Below are positions 1 to 7,323 of a stretch of 11,109 bases of DNA, in pieces. The translations under genes and the position numbers were made by a program. The DNA comes from OMSK01 sp902492995 (GTDB lineage Bacteria; Bacillota_I; Bacilli_A; RF39; UBA660). Position 1 is the first letter of the stretch. The number at the start of each line of letters is the position of its first letter. The stretch spans positions 1 through 11,109 of the forward strand of contig CABUNR010000032.1 of assembly GCA_902492995.1 (NCBI GenBank). Reading direction: 5' to 3'. The notes under the pieces are model-generated. The model was not told the DNA's origin. It saw only the letters and a list, made by a program, of their open reading frames with translations, and made no database searches.

Positions 1-108
1 TTTTAATTAAATTTCTTTTTACAATTTTTAATAAAAAATTAACAAAAATTATAAGAAAAATTGGGTAAAAACTACTTAAAGAAACTTTTTTATAAGAAGG
101 TGAATATT

Positions 109-795
109 TTGAAGTTAGAAGATTTAAGAAAAGATTATGATGAATTACAAGTTAAATATGGTGCTAAGGAATTAGATTCTATATATAATGGTGGATGTGA
201 AAAAAATCCTGATATATGTTTTGTTTTTATGAATCCTACAGGAAAAAATATTGCCAGTGATAAATCTTGGAAAGGTAGAAAGTCGCCATGGTTAGGAACT
301 AAAAACATATGGAAGTTGTTCTATAAAGTTGATTTATTAAGTGAAGAAACATTTAACAAAATTCAAGAAAAGAAACCAAAAGAATGGGATTATGAGTTTT
401 GCAACTATGTTTACGAAGAAATTGAAAAAAACAAATTGTTCATTACTAATTTAGGTAAATGTACACAAATAGATGCAAGACCATTGCCTGATGAAGTGTT
501 GAAAAAATATCTTGATTTATTATTCAAAGAAATAAACATAATTAAACCAAAAATAATTATTACTTTTGGAAACCAAGTTAGTTCTATTATTTTAAATAAA
601 AAGATATCTGTATCTGAAAATAGAAAAAAATGTCACAAAATACAAATTAATAAAAACGAATATAAAGTTTATCCTGTTTATTATCCAGTAGGTAATGGCA
701 TATTTAATATTGATAAATCGATAGAAGATATAAAATGGATAATTGAAAATGAAATAAAAAAAGAAGAACCAAATCTTCTTCGTGAAATTTTATAG
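109..795 (+). CDS. Uracil-DNA glycosylase-fold protein
   Basis: I recognise the uracil-DNA glycosylase (UDG) superfamily fold. In a 228-residue product from the TTG at 109, the first active-site loop is MNPTG (residues 41-45) followed by an aromatic patch around W54 and W61. The central strand carries FITNLGKC (111-118), and KPKIIITFGN (146-155) is the usual hydrophobic strand before the late loop. A YYPVGNG segment near the C-terminus sits where family members have their HPS-type motif. Members remove uracil or other damaged bases, or belong to uncharacterised branches. Four Cys are present (C30, C37, C98, C118), but their spacing does not clearly match the Fe-S pattern of family 4. The reading frame is open from 61, but SD AAGAAGGTGA at 94-103 points to the TTG at 109. 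The stop lies 17 nt before the recombinase relic. Exact substrate unknown; the fold call is firm, a DNA-repair role is inference. Confidence 0.82.
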   Translation: MKLEDLRKDYDELQVKYGAKELDSIYNGGCEKNPDICFVFMNPTGKNIASDKSWKGRKSPWLGTKNIWKLFYKVDLLSEETFNKIQEKKPKEWDYEFCNYVYEEIEKNKLFITNLGKCTQIDARPLPDEVLKKYLDLLFKEINIIKPKIIITFGNQVSSIILNKKISVSENRKKCHKIQINKNEYKVYPVYYPVGNGIFNIDKSIEDIKWIIENEIKKEEPNLLREIL

Positions 796-812
796 AAAGT
801 TGTAATACTAAG

Positions 813-2005
813 ATGACATATAAGGTAGCAGCGTATCTTCGTTTATCAAAAGAAGAATATAGTAATGAAAAAGAATCAAATAGCATAGCTAATCAAAAAT
901 TAATTATAGATAATTATTTAAAAGAACATAGAGAATATAAATTAGTTGATTATTATATAGATGATGGTTATTCGGGTACTAATTTTGATAGACCAGAATT
1001 TCAAAGAATGTTAGAAGATATAAAAAATAAGAAAATAGATGTAATACTTATAAAAGATTTATCAAAACTTGGCAGAAATTATATTGAAACTGGTAATTTT
1101 GTAGAAGTGGTATTTCCTGCTATGGGAGTATCTGTAATTTCGGTAGATGAAAATTATGAAATTGATTCATCAGATTATTATAGTGATGATTATTTAGCAT
1201 TGAAGAATTTATTTAATGATATGTACGCAAAAGATATATCAAAAAAAGTAAGAAGTTCTTTAATTGTGAAGAAACAAAATGGTGAATTTGTTGGAAAATT
1301 AGCTCCTTACGGATATATAAAAGATCCAAAAGATAAGCATAAATTTTTAATTGATAAAAATGTATCACATATAATTAGAAAAATATTTGATATGATACTT
1401 GCTGGCAAAAGTAGAAGACAAGTTACTGACTTTTTAAATGATAATGATATATTAACTCCAAGCGAGTATTTAAATATTGATAAGAATAAAGATGTATCAG
1501 TTATGAAAAAATGGAATCCTGAAATGGTAAACACAATTTTGAAAAACGAAAATTATACAGGAACATTACTCCAGGGCAAGAGAAGAAAATTAAATTATAG
1601 GGTTAACAAACAAATTCAATTAGAAAAGGGAAATTGGATTATAACTCCTAATCATCACGAAGCAATTATAAGTAAAGAAAAATTTGATAAAGTACAATAT
1701 ATTTTAGATAGGCATGCTAAAGCAAATAAAGATGGAAGTATAGATATTTTATCTTGATTTTTAAAGTGCAATTGTTGTGGCGGTAATATTGTAAACAAAC
1801 TTCAAAAGGAAAAGTTTATTACTATTGCTCTAACTACTATAGAAATAAAACTTGTGAAAATAATGAATTTATTAGTGAAAATAAGCTAATTGAAATTATA
1901 AATGAAAAATTAAATTTATCTAATATTACTAGATTAGAACTAGAAAATAAAGTAAAATGTATTTATATTGATAAGAATAAAAATGTTAAAATTGATATTA
2001 AATAA
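813..2005 (+). pseudogene. Large serine recombinase, disrupted by stop and frameshift
   Basis: This is a site-specific DNA recombinase of the large serine (resolvase/invertase-like) family. The N-terminal catalytic domain is complete: YLRLS with nucleophile S12, a YSGTNFDRP segment and KDLSKLGRN. The recombinase domain follows (APYGYIKDPKD and the NENYTGTL region). The frame then hits TGA at 1755-1757, exactly where the intact paralogue at 5779 has Gly in ILSGYFKC. Beyond it the same frame still encodes FLKCNCCGGNI, the first half of the Zn-ribbon. A frameshift between about 1785 and 1802 moves the rest (SKGKVYYYC and on to IDIK) into another frame ending in TAA at 2003-2005. A 314-residue truncated product could still be made, but it lacks the Zn-ribbon and the C-terminal DNA-binding part. 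No strong SD precedes the ATG. Two independent lesions argue for decay rather than recoding. Confidence 0.85.
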
Positions 2006-2032
2006 AAAATTTAAAAGAAAGGAGAATAATAA

Positions 2033-3055
2033 ATGGACAATAAAAACTTACAAATAACTAATCATGACTTTTTAATATATAGAGATTCAAACAATGATAT
2101 TAAGGTTAGTGTAATGTTAATAAATAATGACATATGGCTTACTCAAAATTTGATTGCAGAATTGTTTGACGTAGGAAGAAGCACAATAACAGAACATATT
2201 AATAATATATTAAATAGTGGTGAACTTGATGAAAATAACACCGTCGGAAAAACCGACGTTGATAATTCTAAAAAACCTGTAAAGATATATAACCTTGATA
2301 TGATTATTGCAGTTGGATATAGAGTAAATTCAAAAAAAGCAACCAACTTTAGAATTTGGGCTACTAAAATATTAAAAGAATATATGATAAAAGGTGTAGT
2401 TATGGATGATGAAAGATTAAAAAATCCTAATTACATATTTGGCGAGGATTATTTTGAAGAAATACTTGAAAGAATTAGGAATATTCGTTCAAGTGAGAGA
2501 AGATTTTATCAAAAAATAACAGATATATATTCTTCTTGTAGTGTTGATTATGATAAAGATTCAGAAATAACAAAAGAATTTTTTAAAACAGTTCAAAATA
2601 AATTACATTATGCAATAACTGGTAATACTGCAGCTGAAATAATATATAACAGAGTTGATTCAGAAAAAGAAAATATGGGACTAACCAATTGGAAAAATTC
2701 TCCTGATGGACCAATCTATAAATATGACGTGGACATTGCAAAAAACTATTTAAATGAAAAGGAATTAAAAGATTTGAATAGAATAGTAACAATGTATTTA
2801 GATTATGCAGAATTACAAGCAGAAAATCATAATGCTATGACTATGAAAGATTGGGTAGAAAAATTGAATGCATTTTTGCAATTTAATGGTAAAGAAATAC
2901 TACACAATGCAGGGAAAATATCGGCTAGTATTGCAAAAGAATTAGCTTATAAAGAGTATGATAAATTTAAAGTTAAACAAGATAAATTATATAAATCAGA
3001 CTTTGATAATTTTTTAAATGAAACAAGAATGATAGAGAATGGAAGTGATAAATAA
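2033..3055 (+). CDS. RhuM family protein
   Basis: The 340-residue product matches the RhuM (virulence_RhuM) family in length and composition. A helix-turn-helix-like segment at about residues 31-58 (WLTQNLIAELFDVGRSTITE) is followed by the family's PVKIYNLDMIIAVGYRVNS stretch and RIWATKILKEYMIKG. The C-terminal half includes a YDVDIAKNYL segment and a long helical YLDYAELQAENH region. RhuM was named from a Salmonella pathogenicity island, and homologues are common in mobile islands; its molecular function is not established, and DNA binding is inferred only from the N-terminal motif. A clear SD (AAAGGAG, about 2017-2024) precedes the ATG. The TAA stop overlaps the ATG of the leader peptide of module 1 (TAATG), so leader and downstream kinase-like gene are probably co-transcribed with rhuM. 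Confidence 0.9.
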   Translation: MDNKNLQITNHDFLIYRDSNNDIKVSVMLINNDIWLTQNLIAELFDVGRSTITEHINNILNSGELDENNTVGKTDVDNSKKPVKIYNLDMIIAVGYRVNSKKATNFRIWATKILKEYMIKGVVMDDERLKNPNYIFGEDYFEEILERIRNIRSSERRFYQKITDIYSSCSVDYDKDSEITKEFFKTVQNKLHYAITGNTAAEIIYNRVDSEKENMGLTNWKNSPDGPIYKYDVDIAKNYLNEKELKDLNRIVTMYLDYAELQAENHNAMTMKDWVEKLNAFLQFNGKEILHNAGKISASIAKELAYKEYDKFKVKQDKLYKSDFDNFLNETRMIENGSDK

Positions 3056-3204
3056 TGGATATGCATTCAAAAAGAGAAATGAGAAAAAATAAAAAAATGA
3101 ACGAAGATACAAAAAATTTACCATCAACGAGTATCAACTGTCTGATAACGCTTTTTGCAACACTTTCTAAAAGCACTTATAAAATAAGGACTTGCGTGGA
3201 TTAA
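3055..3204 (+). CDS. Leader peptide of module 1 (49 aa)
   Basis: A short ORF starts on the A of the rhuM stop codon, behind SD GGAAGTGAT. Its first 26 residues are basic and specific to this copy; an internal ATG at 3097 lines up with the start of the shorter leaders. It then reads INCLIT (core residues 27-32), matching INWLIT of the other leaders, and ends R-T-C-V-D. Exactly 19 codons lie between INCL and the stop, as in leaders 2, 3, 4 and 6, although the residues in that stretch differ. The sequence TGCAACACT at 3156-3164, inside this ORF, recurs in the hairpin just before the kinase-like gene. I infer a regulatory leader peptide rather than a functional small protein. Confidence 0.5.
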   Translation: MDMHSKREMRKNKKMNEDTKNLPSTSINCLITLFATLSKSTYKIRTCVD

Positions 3205-3337
3205 CATCTTACATATTTAATGTAAACAAATAATAGATTTTGATAAAAATAAGCAAAAATAGTTAAAAATAATGAAAAATAGTGTTGGCATTCAGGGGTT
3301 GGTATTCCTATGCAACACTAAAAAAAGAGGTGAAATA
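3055..3337 (+). repeat. Leader module 1 (mini-ORF plus stem-loops)
   Basis: This is a diverged member of the six-copy leader family, in front of the kinase-like gene. After the leader stop there is a perfect TTACAT/ATGTAA stem with a 5-nt loop (about 3209-3225), then an A-rich spacer. The terminal hairpin spans 3281-3319: AGTGTTG (3281-3287) pairs with CAACACT (3313-3319), CAT (3289-3291) with ATG (3310-3312), and AGGGGT (3294-3299) with ATTCCT (3304-3309, two G-U pairs), with only a bulged G and a two-base bulge. The GGCATT in its 5' arm begins 83 nt after the leader stop, the same distance as GGAATT in modules 3 and 4. The hairpin ends five bases before the cargo SD region (AAGAGGTG). Confidence 0.65.
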
Positions 3338-3922
3338 ATGAAAGATTATATATTTATAATAGGACCTAGTGGAGTTGGTAAAACAACTCTTGCTAAAGGT
3401 TTATTTGAACATTATAAAGGTGTTTACTTTGAACAAAATATGATTCCTGAATTTGGAATACCTGATAATGTAGATGAAGGTAAATATGAAGAAGAAGTGT
3501 TGTGGGAAAGTTCAGTTGAATTGTTAAAATATTTCCATAATAAAGGAATTAAAAATATTATTGCTTTGGATTTTAATGATTTAAGAACTAGAGAAATACC
3601 AACTGTGTTTAAAGGTACTAATTTTATTACTCTTAAATTAATTTCATCTATTTATGAACAAAATAAGAATCAAATGTTAGAACGTGGTGAAAAAGGATTA
3701 GTTGATTTAGAGCTACTTGAAGTATCAACTATAAAGATAATGAATAGAGAATTACTTCCTAATGAAGTATTATTAGATGTTGCTAATAAGTCAAAAGAAG
3801 AAGTATTAAAAGAGGCAATTAATATTATAGATAATTATGATTGTAAATTAGATTATGAATACACAGAACCACCAAAGGAATTATTTTATTCTTGGGTTCA
3901 AAGCGATGGATTAAGGAAGTGA
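3338..3922 (+). CDS. P-loop kinase-like protein
   Basis: The 194-residue product opens with a hydrophobic strand and a perfect Walker A/P-loop, GPSGVGKTT (residues 9-17), as in small nucleoside/nucleotide kinases and guanylate-kinase-like proteins. A hydrophobic strand ending in Asp (NIIALDFND) could be the Walker B or metal-binding position. The acidic C-terminal half, ending PPKELFYSWVQ, matches no family I can name. The frame is open from 3272, but that would translate through the leader hairpin; the SD AGAGGTGA directly before 3338 fixes this ATG. The stop at 3920-3922 lies inside the GGAAGTGAT SD of leader 2, so the 3' end abuts the next module. The phosphate acceptor is unknown; antibiotic, nucleotide or RNA kinase are all possible. 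Confidence 0.65.
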   Translation: MKDYIFIIGPSGVGKTTLAKGLFEHYKGVYFEQNMIPEFGIPDNVDEGKYEEEVLWESSVELLKYFHNKGIKNIIALDFNDLRTREIPTVFKGTNFITLKLISSIYEQNKNQMLERGEKGLVDLELLEVSTIKIMNRELLPNEVLLDVANKSKEEVLKEAINIIDNYDCKLDYEYTEPPKELFYSWVQSDGLRK

Positions 3923-4138
3923 TTTCTATGAATAATGAAAATAAAACTAATATAAACTGGTTGGCTTGTATTTATGGCGACCATCACTTAAACCCTTATA
4001 GAATGGTAGTTTTTAAGAATTGAGATCTTGCAAGTTTTAGTAAAAAAGTAAGAATAATAATAAAAAATAGATTAAAATATACTCATTTTTGAAAGGAATT
4101 AGGGTACTGGCTTGTAATGTGCCGACAATTGTTTTTTT
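3915..4138 (+). repeat. Leader module 2, orphan copy without adjacent gene
   Basis: This paralogue of the leader family is followed by a terminator instead of a gene. After the leader stop comes GATCTTGCAAG, related to the conserved ATCTTRCATG of the others, then A-rich spacer. GGAATT at 4095-4100 and a GGC/GCC stem (4109-4111 with 4121-4123) with AATT on both flanks form a degenerate version of the terminal hairpin, ending in T7 (4132-4138). The stop-to-GGAATT distance is 72 nt, shorter than the 83 of other copies. No SD plus ATG follows at the expected place. It may be the left remnant of a module whose cargo was lost or displaced. Confidence 0.5.
3928..4023 (+). CDS. Leader peptide of module 2 (31 aa)
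   Basis: This short ORF lies five bases after the stop of the kinase-like gene and uses the overlapping SD AAGGAAGTGAT. It starts MNNENKTNINWL, nearly identical to leaders 4 and 6, then diverges (ACIYGDHHLNP and on). It still stops exactly 19 codons after INWL. The DNA GGCTTGTA (3963-3970) just after the INWL codons and CGAC (3978-3981) recur about 145 nt downstream in the hairpin region of the same module. Confidence 0.45.
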   Translation: MNNENKTNINWLACIYGDHHLNPYRMVVFKN

Positions 4139-4159
4139 AACGTATTTTGTACGTTTTTT
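4139..4159 (+). terminator. Rho-independent terminator after module 2
   Basis: AACGTA (4139-4144) pairs perfectly with TACGTT (4150-4155) around a TTTTG loop, and the stem runs into a T-tract ending at 4159. It would end transcripts from the rhuM/kinase-like side before the peptidase promoter. The stem is short and AT-rich, so it is probably of moderate strength. Confidence 0.5.
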
Positions 4160-4201
4160 ATGCAATTTAATATTACGATATAATTGAATATCAAAAATAT
4201 G

Positions 4202-4210
4202 TGGTATAAT
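4202..4210 (+). promoter_or_regulatory. Extended -10 promoter for the peptidase gene
   Basis: TGGTATAAT (TATAAT at 4205-4210) is a perfect sigma-A-type extended -10, 22 nt before the ATG at 4232. No good -35 is visible at 17 bp; TTGAAT at 4184-4189 gives a spacer of only 15. The untranslated leader would be very short, just holding SD AGGAAGTGAT. Confidence 0.6.
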
Positions 4211-4231
4211 TGATATAGGAAGTGATTTACT

Positions 4232-4984
4232 ATGATTAGATATTTAACAAGTGATTTTGGAAACTATGAAAAGAAGGATGGCCAAAAGATAACTCGTCCA
4301 ATTGATAATATAAATGGAATTGTTGATCAATTTAAAAATGATATAAAAAAATTTGATAAAGTTGTTTTTGTTGCATCTGATATGAATAATCCTACAGAAA
4401 AGGTTATGAGTTATGCTAATATATTTTTTGATAGTTTAAAAATGGTTGGAATAGAGTTTACTGATTATTTAGTTTTAGACGGAAGTAAAATAAATGAAGC
4501 TGAACAATATATCAATGGAGCAGATTTTGTTTTTCTATGTGGCGGAGATACATACAATCAACATGTGTTTTTTGAAGCAATCAATTTAAAATCTTTATTA
4601 GAAAATTTTCAAGGTGTTTTAGTAGGACAAAGTGCTGGTGCTTTAAATATGCCTTCCAATGTATTTAATAGTCCAGAAGAAATGGAAGAATCTGAACCTG
4701 TATTTTTTGATGGCTTAGGTTTGGTTGATATTAATATTGAGCCACATTTTGAATATGATGTTTCTAAATTTGATGATGCTAAAAAATATCAAAGAGAAGC
4801 AATTGTTAAGGAATCGTTTAATAGACCTATATATGGACAAGTAAATAAAAGCCACATAAGAATAGATGATGACAATAAAGAAGTAATATATGGTGAAACA
4901 TATCTTATTGAAAATGGAAAGATAGTTAAAATATGTGATAATAAAAATAATGTAGCAATAAATAGAAAAGGGAAAACTTTATAA
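4232..4984 (+). CDS. S51-family peptidase (PepE/cyanophycinase-like)
   Basis: The 250-residue product has the type-1 glutamine-amidotransferase-like fold of peptidase family S51. The family's CGGDT stretch is at residues 103-107, and the nucleophile elbow is VGQSAGA with S134. NIEPHFEY puts a probable catalytic His at H172. S51 enzymes include dipeptidase E, which cleaves Asp-X dipeptides, and cyanophycinases; the length fits the family. Hydrolysis of a peptide or amide bond in the cytoplasm is well supported, the exact substrate is not. There is no signal peptide. The start is set by AGGAAGTGAT ending a few bases before the ATG. The gene has its own promoter and terminator, so it is a monocistronic unit without the leader module seen in front of other cargo genes. 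Confidence 0.85.
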   Translation: MIRYLTSDFGNYEKKDGQKITRPIDNINGIVDQFKNDIKKFDKVVFVASDMNNPTEKVMSYANIFFDSLKMVGIEFTDYLVLDGSKINEAEQYINGADFVFLCGGDTYNQHVFFEAINLKSLLENFQGVLVGQSAGALNMPSNVFNSPEEMEESEPVFFDGLGLVDINIEPHFEYDVSKFDDAKKYQREAIVKESFNRPIYGQVNKSHIRIDDDNKEVIYGETYLIENGKIVKICDNKNNVAINRKGKTL

Positions 4985-5006
4985 ATAGAAATGATTGGAA
5001 GATTAA

Positions 5007-5046
5007 GATATCACGATTAAAGACGGGACTGATATCCTGTTTTTTT
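5007..5046 (+). terminator. Terminator after the peptidase gene
   Basis: GATATCA (5007-5013) pairs with TGATATC (5030-5036) around a 16-nt loop, followed after three bases by seven T (5040-5046). It lies just after the peptidase stop and runs straight into the next promoter. Confidence 0.55.
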
Positions 5047-5047
5047 A

Positions 5048-5056
5048 TGGTATAAT
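5048..5056 (+). promoter_or_regulatory. Extended -10 promoter for the coiled-coil protein gene
   Basis: TGGTATAAT (TATAAT 5051-5056) directly follows the T-tract of the preceding terminator. The same ATGGTATAAT arrangement occurs before the peptidase gene. No convincing -35 is seen. The expected transcript starts only some 10 nt before the SD. Confidence 0.6.
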
Positions 5057-5079
5057 ATTGTTTAGTTGAGGTGATTGAT

Positions 5080-5757
5080 TTGCAAAATATTGTAAATATA
5101 ATATCGTGGATAATAGTATCAGTTGGGGGAGCAGGAGTAGTTATTCTAGGTATCTCACATTGGATTGGAAAAATATGGGCTAATAAATTTGCTGAAAAGC
5201 ATAAAGTAAAATACGAAAAAGAGTTAGAGCATTATAAAAGTGAGATAAATACTAGATTAAATAAACTAGACAAAATTGAAGAAAAAGCTTTATATATTTC
5301 TAAGGTTAATTTTGATAATGAATTTAAAATCTATATGGAAATATGGCCTAAACTAATAGAATGCATAAATTCAACTAACTGGTTATATCCTAGAGGAATT
5401 GAAAATGTTCCAATTGATAAAGAAGAACTAGAGGAGTATAAAAAAGAAAAATATAATGACTTTAGAAAGAACTATATTGCTTTTAGTGAATGTATGGAAA
5501 AATATGCACCATTCTATCTAGAAGATTTTTATAGGGATTTAAGTAAAATAAAAGAAATATGTTTTTCTATAGGTGATCAATTTAAAATGTATGAATTCGA
5601 TGTTAAATACAATCAGTCATTTGTAGCTTGTAGAGATTTAAAAATGTCTGCGAAAGAATATAAAGAAACATCAAAAAAACAAGAGGAATTATTAAAACTA
5701 AAGGAAAATTTATTAACAAAGATTAGAACATATTTAAATGAATTAAAATTAAAATAG
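5080..5757 (+). CDS. Membrane-anchored coiled-coil protein, function unknown
   Basis: The product is 225 residues from the TTG at 5080. One hydrophobic segment (about residues 5-27) forms a probable N-terminal membrane anchor. It is followed by a charged, heptad-like stretch (KHKVKYEKELEHYKSEI and on) that looks coiled-coil, then an acidic, aromatic-rich helical domain, with more coiled coil near the C-terminus. I have a general memory of similar proteins, a short anchor followed by a KYEKELEHY-like helix, in mobile and defence-type islands, but can name no function. The frame is open from GTG 5071, but GAGGTGA at 5069-5074 sits at ideal SD distance from the TTG at 5080. The intact recombinase starts 21 nt after the stop, so the two are probably one operon. 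Confidence 0.6.
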   Translation: MQNIVNIISWIIVSVGGAGVVILGISHWIGKIWANKFAEKHKVKYEKELEHYKSEINTRLNKLDKIEEKALYISKVNFDNEFKIYMEIWPKLIECINSTNWLYPRGIENVPIDKEELEEYKKEKYNDFRKNYIAFSECMEKYAPFYLEDFYRDLSKIKEICFSIGDQFKMYEFDVKYNQSFVACRDLKMSAKEYKETSKKQEELLKLKENLLTKIRTYLNELKLK

Positions 5758-5778
5758 TTATTATTAGGAAGGTGTACT

Positions 5779-7017
5779 ATGGTTAAGTATAAAGTTGGTG
5801 GTTATGTTAGATTATCACGAGATGATGATTATAGTGAATCAGATAGTATTCAAAGACAAATGGACTTAATTAGAATAATTGCTAATATTGAGTTAGATTG
5901 CGAATTAAAAGAGTTCTATGTTGACAATGGTTATAGTGGTACAGATTTTGATAGACCAGGATTTAATAAATTATTAGATGACATAACACAAGGTAAAATT
6001 AATATGATAATGGTTAAAGATTTATCTAGACTTGGTCGTAATCATATAGAAGTAAATAAATATATTGAAGATATTTTTCCATCACTTAATGTAAGAGTAT
6101 TTTCTATTAATGATAATTATGATAGTTTAAAAACTAAAAATATTATGGAAAGAATTGATGTACCAATTACAAATCTAATGAATGATTATATTGCATATGA
6201 AACATCAAAGAAGGTAAAGAATTCTTTTGATATTAATAAGAAAAAAGGATTACATGTAGGTTCATCAGTACCATACGGTTATAGAAAAGATCCTAAAGAT
6301 TGTCATTATTTTATAATTGATGAAGTAGCTGCTGACAATATAAGGAATATATTTAAAATGTATTTATCTGGTAAGTCAAAAATAGAAATAGCAGAGTATT
6401 TAAATGAAAAGAATATTCCGAATCCTGCAACTTATAAATTTGAAAATAATATAGGTAAATCTAAGCAAAGTAATACAAGAGAGTGGAAAGCTAAGATGGT
6501 TGATAGAATCCTAAAAAATGAAACTTATATAGGAACTTTAATACAAAACAAATATAGAAATATAAGTTATAGAAATCATAATCAAGTATTAAACGATGAA
6601 TCAGAATGGACGATAACTGAAAATCATCATAAAGCAATTATTGATAAAGATACTTTTGATAAAGTTCAACAACTATTAAAAACACCTAAAAGAAATAAAA
6701 CTAGTAATGGAGAAGATATTTTATCTGGTTATTTTAAATGTAAGGATTGTGGCGAGTCAATGTATATAAAGAAAGGGAAAAATAAAGATTACTATTATTG
6801 TAAAAGTTATATAACAAATGGCCTTTGTACTAATCATTCCATAGAAAAAAATAAATTATACGATGAAATATTAAAACAAATGAATTTAAAAAGAGTAGAA
6901 AATAAAGAAATAAAAAAATTAACAAGAAATAGAATTATAAAATATATTGATAATATTTTTATTCATGAAGATAAAAGTATTGAGATTAATTTTAAGGAAG
7001 ATATAAATTCTATTTAA
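5779..7017 (+). CDS. Large serine recombinase, intact
   Basis: The 412-residue product is complete. The catalytic domain has YVRLS with nucleophile S13, YSGTDFDRPGF (52-62) and KDLSRLGRN with the active-site Arg residues (80-88). The recombinase domain includes SVPYGYRKDPKD (163-174) and NETYIGTL (247-254). The Zn-ribbon has Cys 321, 324, 341 and 350. Such enzymes integrate and excise mobile elements through a phosphoserine intermediate. It is shorter than many integrases because little coiled coil follows the Zn-ribbon. It is a clear paralogue of the broken recombinase at 813-2005. SD TAGGAAGGTG precedes the ATG. The promoter of leader module 3 starts right after its stop. It could have moved the adjoining peptidase and membrane-protein genes, but attachment sites are not identified. 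Confidence 0.95.
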   Translation: MVKYKVGGYVRLSRDDDYSESDSIQRQMDLIRIIANIELDCELKEFYVDNGYSGTDFDRPGFNKLLDDITQGKINMIMVKDLSRLGRNHIEVNKYIEDIFPSLNVRVFSINDNYDSLKTKNIMERIDVPITNLMNDYIAYETSKKVKNSFDINKKKGLHVGSSVPYGYRKDPKDCHYFIIDEVAADNIRNIFKMYLSGKSKIEIAEYLNEKNIPNPATYKFENNIGKSKQSNTREWKAKMVDRILKNETYIGTLIQNKYRNISYRNHNQVLNDESEWTITENHHKAIIDKDTFDKVQQLLKTPKRNKTSNGEDILSGYFKCKDCGESMYIKKGKNKDYYYCKSYITNGLCTNHSIEKNKLYDEILKQMNLKRVENKEIKKLTRNRIIKYIDNIFIHEDKSIEINFKEDINSI

Positions 7018-7023
7018 TAATTA

Positions 7024-7032
7024 TGATATAAT
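7024..7032 (+). promoter_or_regulatory. Extended -10 promoter driving leader module 3
   Basis: TGATATAAT (TATAAT about 7027-7032) follows the recombinase stop by a few bases and precedes leader 3's SD (AAAAAGGAAG) by about 10 nt. It would produce a transcript beginning just before the leader ORF, the usual arrangement for an attenuated gene. No clear -35. Confidence 0.55.
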
Positions 7033-7045
7033 GTTATAGAAAAAA

Positions 7046-7323
7046 GGAAGTGATTTCTAATGAATAATCAAGATAATGAAAAGGTGTTTCAAAAGAGCCA
7101 AATCAATTGGTTGATTACGATTTATTTAACCCCTTTAAGAAATCCTTTATTTACAAGGCTTTGTGAAAATTAACATCTTACATGTTTTATGTAAAAATAT
7201 GTTAAAATAGATAAAAATTAGTAAAAAATGACTATTTTTAGTATAAAAGGTTGTAGGAATTAATAAGGTGATTACACCTTTTAACCCCTACAAAAAATTA
7301 ATCAAACTTAGGGGGTGTTAGGG
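7046..7323 (+). repeat. Leader module 3 (attenuator-like, before PurA/PurZ-like gene)
   Basis: This is the best-structured copy. At the leader stop, TTAACAT (7170-7176) pairs with ATGTTAA (7199-7205), enclosing TTACAT (7178-7183) with ATGTAA (7189-7194). A second stem pairs TAGT (7219-7222) with ACTA (7231-7234), extended by A5/T5. The terminal hairpin at 7251-7293 pairs TTGTAGG with CCTACAA, TTAA with TTAA and AAGGTG with CACCTT around an ATTA loop. CCCCTA (7285-7290) could alternatively pair with TAGGGG (7309-7314), which includes the SD of the gene. The GGAATT in the 5' arm is 83 nt after the leader stop. Confidence 0.7.
7060..7173 (+). CDS. Leader peptide of module 3 (37 aa)
   Basis: This short ORF follows SD AAAGGAAGTGAT. 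The N-terminus (MNNQDNEKVFQKSQ) is specific to this copy. From INWLIT to the stop it is identical in protein sequence to leader 6 and nearly so to leader 4, ending R-L-C-E-N. Nineteen codons separate INWL from the stop. TTTAACCCCT at 7125-7134 within the ORF recurs in the pre-SD hairpin at 7280-7289, and GATTAC (7113-7118) recurs at 7270-7275. The TAA stop lies within one arm of the following stem. Confidence 0.6.
   Translation: MNNQDNEKVFQKSQINWLITIYLTPLRNPLFTRLCEN

Noticed and set aside
1755..1757. TGA possibly read as Gly or Trp (alternative genetic code) in the first recombinase
   Set aside because: TGA is the natural stop of the kinase-like, ASCH-GNAT and HD genes, Trp is encoded by TGG throughout, and a nearby frameshift independently breaks the same gene.
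2242..2258. Perfect CGTCGG/CCGACG hairpin with A5 loop
   Set aside because: It lies inside the rhuM reading frame encoding TVGKTDV, with no T-tract or regulatory context; probably a codon coincidence.
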